From positions 1,922,001 to 1,986,000 of the forward strand of contig JAHLMK010000004.1 of the NCBI GenBank assembly GCA_019915135.1: 64,000 bases of DNA, given 5' to 3'. Every line of letters starts with the position of its first letter. Position 1 is the first letter of the stretch. A program made the translations under genes and the position numbers. The notes below the pieces were generated by a model. The model was not told where the DNA came from and did not search any database. It was given only the letters and a program-made list of their open reading frames with translations. Shown here in pieces: positions 33,494 through 42,626 of this stretch. The stretch is from Strobilurus pachycystidiatus. Its lineage: Eukaryota; Basidiomycota; Agaricomycetes; Agaricales; Physalacriaceae.

Positions 33494-35235
33494 TCATCCG
33501 AGACGTTCATGTCGTCGCCGTTGACTTCTTTGCTGTCTTCCACGTAAACCAGAACCTCCACCGGCCCCCTCTCTTGCGCTCGCTTACCTGACCTCTTGTC
33601 TAGCTCCAGACTTTTCGCGGCCCCACAGGAATAATATGAATTCCTTATCTTGACGTACTTTGCCCTTCAGACTTGAACTCCGCGCCCTTGCCTTCATCTC
33701 CCGAACTCTGGTAATCGAAGAAGTTTCAATGGCCACATTCACAGAAGATGTGCCTGTCATCCATACAAGCAGTGAATTCTTGGAGAACTTTCCGACTTCT
33801 GATAAGACGCGGCCTCTGCTATTAGGGTAAAATTTGAGACAAGGACGAATCCATGCTGCGAGTGTACGCGACAGGAACAACGGGATCTAGAGGGATATAT
33901 CTCCTCGCTAATCACCCTTTGTTTCAACTTACTTCGCTTGTTCCACTGCTATTCAACCTCGACGCCACAGCACTACTATAATCCGCTTCCCTGCTCACAG
34001 CCGTGTCTGGTGGGAAAACCGTGCGTACCCAGCTCTGTTCTGCAGACTGAACCGAAACGAAGTTGTTGTGTCGTTTATACGCACTCAGGCTGCATCTCAC
34101 ATAGTGCACCGGATATCGTCCGCCGCTCCGGACCGCCATGTAGAGGAGACACATTCACAAGATGTTCACAAGCGACTGAGGTATGACGGATGACAATCGA
34201 TAGACGGTATGTCTCTCTCGCAATGTGGATCCTAGAGAATTGATACAGCAAGGAAGAAGGATCATTCACACTCGTAAAGGATGACTTTCCTGACGAGTTC
34301 TCTAGAACCGGCATTACCTTCACCAGTGGCTCGGGTGCGTCGCAGAGCTGAGAGCATACATTGTAGTCGTATCTTATTTGATGCAGCTCATTTCCTGCTG
34401 TGACTCATCTCCAGATTTTGCTTCCTTCTCAGGTCTATATATTGTCAATGTGAGGGGCCCGACGCGGCTCCAGCTAGCACTTCTAACATCATCGCTGCCG
34501 GCGGAGTTATCCCTGTCGAACTGTCCAGGACCTTTCTTGCTGTGTGTCTTCTTCGAAGTCTGGAAGAGTGACTGCAATCTCACTGTAAAGGCCTTGCACG
34601 CCTTTTAAGCGCCAATGATGTAGCCGACCAGTACGCCTCTTCTTGATCTGCTAGCGAATGCTATGCTGAAGCTGTTCTTAGCTACTCGAGAACCATCGTT
34701 TTTCCACAGTCGCGGCACTGCGTCAGATACGCCGCCTTCTCCGCATTCGTGCCAAGCTGTTAGTGATCATTGTTCGAGAGATGGTCGGAAACATGGGGTT
34801 CCTCAGCCTTGCTTCAGTGCTGAGCGACGGGTACGTATCAGGGCTCCTGCACTGTGGTTTGTTTATGGGTCCATGTGTTCTGCTAACTTTTCTGTTTCAT
34901 CTCGAGAGAAAGCCAGAATGACGGTGGGTTTAGGTCGGGGCTTCCTGCTTTTTCGAGACCCCAGAAGGATGACGATCCTACGCTTGGAATTGGCCTCATA
35001 GTACCCGAGGTTCCCGACACGGCGGGCTGTAATTTCTACAACATAAAACCGACCATGAGTGTCTCCGATAGCTACCACGCCGTTCCTGCATGTTCACCAT
35101 ATGGCTTCTTCAATAGAGACAGATAGATGGCTTTGCTATCCGTGAGTATGGACTTGAAATATTGGGCCGACGTCAAGATTTCATGACCCGATTCGCTTCG
35201 AAACGCGTCCTTCCACAAAGGACAACTGTCTCTTA
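33494..35235 (-). CDS. Probable multi-exon gene, unrecognised (3' exons clear)
   Basis: The 3' part is well supported. An exon ends AVASRLNSSGTSE at a perfect GTAAGT donor (about 33933). After a roughly 45-base intron it resumes in phase with IPLFLSRTLAAWIRPCLKFY and runs to RARSSSLKGK, then a 55-base intron, then LDKRSGKRAQERGPVEVLVY and VEDSKEVNGDDMNVSDEF before the stop at 33494. Further upstream, coding-like pieces include RELVRKVILYE joined in phase to IHIARETYRLSIVIRHTSV (near 34300-34140), VVAIGDTHGRFYVVEITARR (about 35060) and LWKDAFRSESGHEILTSAQ (about 35215). Joining the upstream pieces needs very short introns (34-35 bases) or frameshifts, so the 5' structure is unresolved and it may be decaying. 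No family recognised. Confidence 0.42.
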
Positions 35236-35889
35236 AGTACGATATACCCCTTCTGATCCCTTGTTATTCTGTTCCCGCAATCGCCAACAACGCGTACACG
35301 CCACCCGGTATAGGATCCTTCCGCCTGCGCGTGTATGCATCTGGGAATAATATTGTGGTTCAGGGAAAGAAGATATGATGGAACGGGTAAAGAAATCAGA
35401 GGAGAATGATAATATTATCGAAATTAATGACCGCTTTCATACGATGGCGGAAGAAGTGGCCCTTACCTGACGAGATAGCTGTTATCTGAAAGTTGCCTAT
35501 TGGTGATCATCTTCGACGTTAGGCGGCTATCCTACAGCAAGTAGAGGGGAATCGAACTGTGGAATCTTCGAGCGCAAGACATGAGTGAACGGACGATCTC
35601 GTATTTACACAGGACTTCGTCATATAATCCAGCTTCTTTGTATCGATGGATTGATGCCAATGGGGTTACGGCAAATTCCTAGTCAGTTGGGGACTCGAGA
35701 TTTGCATAAACAGGGCAAGGGACAGGAAAGTTGATCATTGTATACAGCCCACCTTCGCTTACAGCGCCGTGACTCCGTAGCTGTATAAGCAGTGATTCGT
35801 CCAGGACTTCTTAAAGGCTGTCACTACTGCTGCTCTCCTCCCATCCTCTCGCCCAATTCCTCCACCCCTCATACACTAAGTTTTTCGCA

Positions 35890-36300
35890 ATGTGTCAACA
35901 AATGGCGTACGTCGTTCCATGCTGACCACTCAACGAGCGCTGACCGTCCGGCAGTGAAGGGACTCGGTGGACGAAGTGCATGGTTCGTCTTTCTTTCACC
36001 GTCCGCTCGACCCTTGACCCAAGTATCTGCTTGCAGCACTTCCAGCGCCATATGGTCGTGGCCATCATGGACTGCAACTCCAGGCGGTGTGCGCGCAGTC
36101 TACAACATCCCAAAGGCTGTCGGGATCCGCAATGTACAAAAGTGGGTACCTTGTTCGGCCGCGGAAGCAAATGCGCGATCTCATCCTTTGATGGCTAGAA
36201 TTTCGGCGCGGAGATCCAGAAAGATATCGATACCGTCGACGAGTACTGCTTCGCGTGTCGGGCGGCACAGGATAGGGCTCGCCGGAACGTGCACATATGA
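35890..36300 (+). CDS. Small cysteine-rich protein, four exons
   Basis: Exons 35890-35906, 35955-35982, 36037-36141 and 36199-36300 (252 bases) join in phase to an 83-residue protein. It begins [20 protein letters not shown], continues with [19 protein letters not shown] and RDPQCTK, and ends [20 protein letters not shown]. Eight cysteines in pairs plus His residues suggest zinc binding; there is no signal peptide. I recall many small basidiomycete proteins with this layout (MC start, a C-x-HF segment, DC, CxxC near the end), usually annotated hypothetical, so a conserved family is likely, but the function is unknown. The gene is invisible to long-frame searches because the first exons are 17 and 28 bases. 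Confidence 0.72.
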
Positions 36301-36476
36301 ATGTGGGCGAAGTCTCTGTTTTATGTTGTCCTCCGAGTCTGCCGCGAGGCTCAAGAGTCAAGTCGTTTCTGTAGTATACATACCCCTTATGACAATTGCA
36401 TGTTCACCTGAGGTTCCTGCATGACATCAATGCTTTCGCCGTGCTTTCACTCGGACCTGAGAGTGAGCATATGTGA

Positions 36477-37022
36477 TCAATCTGTTAAAGAGACAAGTTT
36501 TTGAGTATGTCCGGTGATGAAAACTAAATATATGTACCGTAGATGAGTATCGGGCCAAGAACAAAGAAGTGGGTTGACAGATGGGGTTTGGTCTGTAACA
36601 GTGTATTATGCCAGGAGAGATAACGGACGCGAGCTTGCTGACCTGGTCCTATCTTGGCACAAGACTTAAGCTTTTCTGTGGAGACCGAATCGAATATTTC
36701 GTGTAGTGTCGCGTTTAGTTCTGAGAACGCATGGTGTGGTCCAGGTGAGCGGTTCGATTCCCAGACAAACTGGGGTGTCGTAAGAGACGCCACAAGCTCG
36801 TCGGGTTGGACCACAGGGGGCTAGACAGATGACCACCGGCATCATTGTGTACCAGTAGGTACGACCTGTCCGCACGACGCCGGTTCGCCTCAGAACGATA
36901 GGATATACGAACGTGTGTCTTACTGTCGTTGTTGACAAGTTGCCGGCGCTTTTTGGGCAGGAAAGTGGTGAAGCCGGGACTCTGGAAGAAGCACATGCCC
37001 GTACCAAAGATTGAACTTGCAT
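36477..37022 (-). CDS. Possible three-exon gene, unrecognised, mitochondrial-like N-terminus
   Basis: ATG at 37022 starts MQVQSLVRACASSRVPASP, a basic Ser/Arg-rich leader-like segment, ending PKSAGNLSTTT at a GTAAGA donor. After a roughly 100-base intron it continues PPVVQPDELVASLTTPQFVW through HAFSELNATLHEIFDSVSTE, then a second short intron, then TPSVNPLLCSWPDTHL and LVFITGHTQKLVSLTD to the stop at 36477. All junctions are in phase. No family recognised. It may be the 3' end of a longer gene, since coding-like, hydrophobic sequence (LLNVFIVGLTFCLGQECLA) lies upstream near 37250-37330. Confidence 0.35.
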
Positions 37023-38104
37023 CGTGCTGAGGTGCAGTGTCGCGAAACTTTAAGTGGAAGTCAGCTGATGCATAGCTAGTGCGACGTTGCTGCAGAAACA
37101 TTCAATGCCCCAACAACTGCCGTGATGACAAAACTGCCTCCAAACTCTAGATGGCCGGGAAGGTAAATGAAAAAAGAGACGCAAACTCCCAAATAGCAGA
37201 GAAGGTAAAGTCCACAGGACGGCCATACGAGTTAGCCAAGCATTCTTGACCAAGACAAAATGTGAGACCCACGATGAACACGTTCAGAAGACGGGTATTT
37301 GAACTGTCAAGGTGAAACCGGTCCGGGTGTCTCCAGTAGTACGCTGCAGTATGGGCAAGTCGAGACTCTGCCGTAAATCACATAGCGAGTAGTAAGCTCT
37401 TGAGACTTTTGTTTTTTGTTTTTGCTGTGCAACGGTGCTCAGCGCCACACTAGTCCTCATAACCAATGGTCGATCCATATCGATTGAGTGAACAGGAGGG
37501 TACGCCATGTGAATGACGCACCATGGACGCATTGCATCCTGGTTGGTGAGAACTAGGCACGCTCGAAGGTGAGGAGATGCAGATAGCCTTAACACGTCTG
37601 TCACTGGTCAGGACACGAACCATGGTGAAGAAGGTCCGAAGAGCATGTCTGACGTGCCATTCGCGTTGGATACCGCGAGAGTCTAAGGCTGCCACATTTC
37701 GACGATCCCTGATTCCTTGAATGTCGGGCTAAAGGGACGGGGACGCCACAACGCGCAGGTAGATTTATCGGCAGTCCTGGCGCGTGATGGTAGGCCAAGA
37801 AGTGACTCCACAGGTAAACGTGCTCATGGTGGCATAAGACAAGCAGCGACCGACGTGTTGGATCAAAAACGTTGTACGACCGAGACCCCGTCTCATCGGC
37901 CGATCGAAAACCCCAGGAAACCCCCGATGGTCAAGCCTCGCCATTCCGTCTTCGGGTTTCTTGCAGTGGGTCCGAGAAATCTAGACTACTGGTGCTACCC
38001 AGCTTTCACATCAAATTGACCAAAAATATATGTTGTCTCCAGTACTCTTCAGCACAACAATTGTCAACGTCAAGTAAACCTCCAACACGATAGACATATT
38101 GTCA
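37023..38104. other. Unresolved region with coding-like fragments
   Basis: No complete gene could be built. On the minus strand near 37140-37340 a frame reads YYWRHPDRFHLDSSNTRL, then a hydrophobic segment LLNVFIVGLTFCL; this resembles the fungal multi-helix membrane proteins with a YY-R-P-D-R loop, but the rest of such a protein was not found. Possibly a decayed or heavily split gene. Confidence 0.35.
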
Positions 38105-39301
38105 TTACAGATATTTCTTGAACCACTTCATGCTGGAGGCAAACGCGCCCTCCTTTCCAGCTTTCACCTTGGGATCCGACATATCACCCCTCACCGCGAA
38201 ACCATGCTTGCAACCCTCGAAATACTCCCTCTTATACCCCGGCTCGAACTTGGCAAAGATCTCATCCACAGCGGTATGGATTTCTTTCGGAAACTGCGCG
38301 TCCTCCTCGCAGCTGTTGATCAACAGCGGGACCTTGGTCGTCGTCACGTATTTCTGTATGATCAACCTGATGAATACTGTGCATAAGACGTGTAAGGAAG
38401 ACACAAAACCAACCTCAAAGTCGGCGGGATGGGCCAGACGCGACGGGTGCGACGTCGCGCCGACCTTGATGAGACCGTCGAATGCGAGGTCGAAGACCAG
38501 GCGTCCTGTGGCGAAGAGTCAATGCCTTCGTGACCAGGAATTAACAAAGTAGTACGGACCTCCCAAGCAGTAGCCCGTAGCACCGAAATCCGTCACGCCC
38601 TGTTCTTTCAATACCGGGATAACTTTGTCGATGGCTTCCCGGACGGATTCGAGAGGATGCTTAGCCGCCCACGCCTCCCTGTCCCATCCCTGTAGGTAAC
38701 AGATTAGTGTCTACTCATTCGCTCGGAGCATATCCACGCACGCCTTTGGTCATGGCATCCTCTGGAACGGGGTCTCCGTAGAGATAATCAATGAGAAAGG
38801 TCTTGTGATTCGCATATCAGTCTACGTAGTATGGCACACGTCAGTGGCTGAGACCCACTTTGAAACCATTCTTTGCAAAATCGTCTGATAATAAGCGTTT
38901 TCAGAGGGGATGCACTAGACGAGAGATGTGGTTTTTCATCTTTACCTGTGAGAAGCTGGATCGAATGTAATAAGTGCGAGGAGAAGATATGAAGGTAAGT
39001 CATACTGACTTGGTTGTTGATGAGCTGCATCCCAAAGACGTCCGGTAGGAAAAGAACGACCTTTTCTTTAGCATAGTCCCCTTCCGGAGTCGCTATATAA
39101 CAGTCGATGCCGCCAATCTGGTCGAATTTGCCTGTCAGGAGAAGATTCAGCTGCGACTCGTCTGCCTCAGTCTCCGTACAACGTGCCTGTGGGAGTTCCG
39201 TCATGTGTAACCCCTGGATAGAGCTGAGATGAAGAGATGATGAATACACGTTGAAGCGCACCAGAAAAGCAATCATCACAGTAATCCTCAGGCGTAGACA
39301 T
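38105..39301 (-). CDS. Dienelactone hydrolase family protein
   Basis: Alpha/beta hydrolase of the DLH family. Starts MSTPEDYCDDCFSG, then GVTHDGTPTGKFDQIGGID, AKEKVVLFLPDVFGMQL and APDYLYGDPVPEDA. The nucleophile motif is GATGYCLGG (Cys), the acid is in NSCEEDAQFP and the His in EGCKHGFAVRGD. The C-terminus is FASSMKWFKKYL. Several introns. One (39132-39186) appears to use a GC donor (GCACGT) with a normal AG; this gives the family-typical THDGTPTGKF junction that no GT donor provides. Fungal DLH proteins act on lactone intermediates of aromatic catabolism or on unknown esters; the exact substrate is unknown. The upstream region contains a tandem duplication. Confidence 0.87.
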
Positions 39302-39352
39302 GGTGAAGATGGTGGAAGTGATGGGAACGGAGCAGTGGACATGGTATGCTTT

Positions 39353-39935
39353 ATATCGTCGCGGAAGCACCATCAGAACCATCGACGATCAGCGGCAGCG
39401 CGACTCGCGTACACTTTTGGGAAAAGCTCACCAAATGCATAGGTGCACTCTCAGGATTGACTGCCAGTGACATGATCATGCTAGCGTAAACTTGCGGTGA
39501 TGATCGCGCGCGTGCCACAGCAGTGATTCCTGGCGCAAGAACTGACGAAGGTGCTTATCCGAGTTCGATACGCGTCGCAAGAAGATGAGATGCGAAAGCA
39601 ATGACATCGGAGGTGATGTTATGGTTTACACCAACACAACACTGAGGCACGCATTGATATCGTCGCGGAAGTATATTTAGAACCATCTGTAGCGCGACTC
39701 GACACTCTTGGGGAATATTCACCGAAGGCATAGGTGCACTGACATGATCATTCTGATTCATGCCAGCGTGAATTTGCGATGATGATCGCGCGTGTGCCAT
39801 AGCAGTGAGTCCTGGCGAACTCTGGAGGAAGAGCTGACGAAAGTGCTTATCCGAATCCGATACGCGTCGCAAGATGATGAGGTAAAGAAAGCAATGACAT
39901 CGGACGTGATATAATGGCAAACACTAACACAACGC
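39353..39935. repeat. Tandem duplication, about 300-bp unit, two diverged copies
   Basis: Copy 1 starts at about 39353 (atatcgtcgcggaag) and copy 2 at about 39657 with the same bases. Matching blocks recur in order: cataggtgcact, tgacatgatcat, gatgatcgcgcg, cgatacgcgtcgcaagatgatgag (copy 1 has gaagatgag), aaagcaatgacatcgga. The offset is about 295-304 bases, with substitutions and small gaps between copies. The unit has no open frame. Copy 1 begins about 50 bases upstream of the dienelactone hydrolase ATG, so the repeat makes up its upstream region. Confidence 0.8.
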
Positions 39936-40049
39936 CGTTCATCAGGACAGCCTGAGGCAATCTGGACCAAGGGAAGAACGCACATAAAAACCAAGCTAAA
40001 AGTGATACAGCTATAAATACAGGTGATCCCTCGGAAAGGTGGATCATCA

Positions 40050-41147
40050 TCATGAAACCGTTTTCGCGATGCCAGTCGCGGCAATCCGTCGACGCTTGTT
40101 CCCCCTTCGAATCTCACCCAAGTCCGTCTCGATTTCTTGCTCTTTGCATGAGGTGATGCCAGACAAGCTCTTGCCGAGTCCGCCTATAGCCTGGCTCTGG
40201 TTCGTTCCGCTGCCCTTTGGCCTTCGTCGTCCGCCTCCGGGACCTGTAGTACCCGGTCCGCCGTTAACACCATTTGCTCCCGTGGGTATGGATGTCGAAG
40301 TGAGCGGCAACGGGAACGGAGAAGGGAGCTCGTCGACGGCGAGCGAATGTGGATTGAGGAATGGTCCTGTCGTTATGGGTATCCCACTGATGCCGCCGGT
40401 CCCATTCGTTGATGCGGTCCCGAGGGCTCCTAGGGGTGTCCCTGGCGGAGATGTGCCCATTTTATTTCTGAGCTTCCGGGTGATGTGGCCGCGCGACTGC
40501 GAGTCGAGGCTGCCGTCTGCGGGGATGGTGAGTGGGATACGGGTGGATGAGAGTGATGGAACGTACCAGCCACGGTGCCTTCGCCTTCTTTGTCGTCTCG
40601 TGCACGCCGCCGACGCTCCTCGATGCTCTCCATGAGGCGTTCGCGGACGCGCTCGTGCCCTTTCTTCCATTCAATCTCGACCTTTTCTCGCTCCTCCTCG
40701 TAGGCCGTCTGGGCGCACTCGAGGGCGTACTTCTCTTCGAATTCTACTGACGCTAGCAGGGCCGAGCGCTCGAGGGACAATGGAAAGAGTTTGAGCTTGT
40801 ACAGCTGGGATGTCTCCGGTCTTGTGGCGAGCGTGGAGGAGTTGAGGGTGAGGGTGTTGACTGTCTCGCTGTAGTGCCGTCCGCTGTCTCGGGGGTGAGC
40901 CAGACAATAGGGACGCAGAGAGGGAAAGCACGCACTCGTCCCGTCTATCATGGATCTCCCGCCCAATTTTGCCCGAAATGTCCTTTCTCTTTTTTTCCCG
41001 TTTGACGTCGTCGATGGCTGGCACTGTATGCGTCGGACACGCGTGAAAATGAGCACTGGCGCCGCAATAGGCCAGAGGATGCGCACCATGGGGTCTGGAT
41101 GGACCTGCGACGGAGCTGTGGCCGTGGTGCGGGTAAGCCATGTTCAT
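40050..41147 (-). CDS. Sds3-like subunit of an Rpd3-type HDAC complex
   Basis: Transcriptional corepressor component of the Sds3/Dep1/BRMS1 family, which stabilises Rpd3/Sin3 complexes in the nucleus. Starts MNMAYPHHGHSSVAGPSRPH. A basic helix KREKKRKDISGKIGREIHDR leads, across an intron, to YSETVNTLTLNSSTLA and the family core QLYKLKLFPLSLERSALLAS, then EFEEKYALECAQTAYEEERE and a long charged coiled coil ending ESIEERRRRARDDKEGEG. After a second intron: SRGHITRKLRNK and a Gly/Pro/Thr-rich tail. The C-terminus is RRGNKRRRIAATGIAKTVS, a nuclear-signal-like basic cluster. Both introns are in phase. The upstream limit is uncertain because the first Met lies in an open frame. Confidence 0.82.
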
Positions 41148-41413
41148 TTCGAGTGCCGAGCGCTTGTTGTATGCGTGCAGCCACGAAAGCGATTATGGAG
41201 GAGGAGAGCAAAGCAATTGGGTCGGCCCGATCATGTTGGTCCAGGGTCCACATCCGGCAGGCAATGGCATTGTGTGAAACCTTGATCACATCGCTTCGTC
41301 CTCCTTAATCAGTCTCATACAATTCAAAACAAACAGCGTCTTTCTATAGGATTGACGCATGCCAGATATACAACAGTCAAGGTTAATAGTATGATGAAAA
41401 GCCAGTAGCAAGT

Positions 41414-42556
41414 CTACGCGTCGCCTAGGATGTCTTTTATCCCTGCAAATCCGTTTAGAGGACCCAACGAGTGAAAGACGAGACATGCTTACGGTCAATG
41501 ATGTTCAGATACGCCTCGGTGGCTGGACTGTCCGGATATTCATCGATAAAGCTGACCCCGTAATCTGCGCTTTTCCCTATCCGCGGGTCCAGCGGCACGG
41601 ATCCCAATAGCTCGAGCCCTGTTTCCTCTGCCAGCCTCTTGGCACCACCGGTGCTGGGTTTGAAGATCTGCGACTCCCCATTGCATTTCGGACACACAAA
41701 GCCAGCCATGTTCTCCACTATACCAAGCATCCGCACGCCGACCTTCCGGCAGAAATCGATCTCTCGTCGAACGTCCTGCAATGCGACCTCTTGAGGTGTC
41801 GTGACAAGGATTGCACCGTCTATGCCGCTTTCTTTTAGGTACTGCACAACGCTGAGATGTTCGTCCGATGTTCCGGGAGGGGTGTCCACGATGAGGTAGT
41901 CCAGGTCTCCCCAATCCACATCTTTGAGAAATTGGGATATTAAGCCGTTCTTTTTGGGACCGCGCCACATGACAGCATCGTGAGAGGAGGGGAGCATGAA
42001 GCCCACAGACATGACGCCCAGATTGTCTTGCACGTACACGGGTGACCAGCCAGACGACGAGGAGTGGACTTGTTCAGAGGCGATACCGAGGATTGTAGGT
42101 ATGGACGGGCCGCAGATGTCAACGTCCATTATTCCCGTCTGGGGAGCTTCGTTGAGCACTGGGATGGGATAGCATAGTATAAGAAGTCTGACCTGGGTGT
42201 CTTCGTCAGCAGCAAATGCCCAGGCAAGCTGTGCGGTGAATGTAGATTTACCGACACCACCTTTGCCTGACAAGACTAGTATTTTTCGGCGCACTGAGCT
42301 CATCCGCTGTTTGATGAAGGGAAGAGCGGGGTCCGGGCCTTTCGTTTCCCCAGAGGCACAGGTTTCCTGGTTGGCGCAGCCTGCACAAGCATCCACTTTT
42401 CCAGCGAGTTCAGATTCTGTTCCCTATTAATAATCACGAGATTAGAGTTGATTTGAGGAATAGTGGGTTAGAAGAGCATACCGGACAGTGCTCTGGCGCA
42501 TTGGATGGCACAGATAACGCGCTGGGAACAGGCGAAGCAGACTGAACTGCTATCAT
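41414..42556 (-). CDS. NBP35: Cytosolic Fe-S cluster assembly factor Nbp35
   Basis: P-loop NTPase scaffold that, with Cfd1, builds 4Fe-4S clusters for cytosolic and nuclear proteins. The joined N-terminus shows the diagnostic CX13CX2CX5C motif ([19 protein letters not shown], then ANQETC), which separates Nbp35 from Cfd1. Walker A is [14 protein letters not shown]; then [42 protein letters not shown] and the C-terminal bridging CPKC. Introns lie after CP (first), after DEDTQ and near the end; splicing the last one gives the C-terminus RIKDILGDA and the stop at 41414, rather than the frame that runs to 41455. It starts 70 bases from the SART3-like start on the other strand. Confidence 0.93.
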
Positions 42557-42626
42557 GGTCGTGGTCGATGCTTGAGCAGATTGATGGCCGATTACATCAT
42601 CAGCTTCGACCTTTGTCCGGCCAGTC
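42557..42626. promoter_or_regulatory. Compact bidirectional promoter, NBP35 / SART3-like
   Basis: Only 70 bases separate the two divergent start codons, so both genes must share regulatory DNA or start within each other's leader. No TATA box is evident. Confidence 0.55.

Noticed and set aside
35530..35560. Reverse-strand T-loop-like gttcgattccc
   Set aside because: No matching stems or cloverleaf.
36735..36775. tRNA-like T-loop (gcggttcgattccc)
   Set aside because: The flanking bases do not form a T-stem, and no acceptor, D or anticodon arm surrounds it; it lies in a coding-like exon on the other strand.
40039..40635. 198-residue plus-strand open frame
   Set aside because: Shadow of the Pro/Gly-rich tail of the Sds3-like gene on the other strand.
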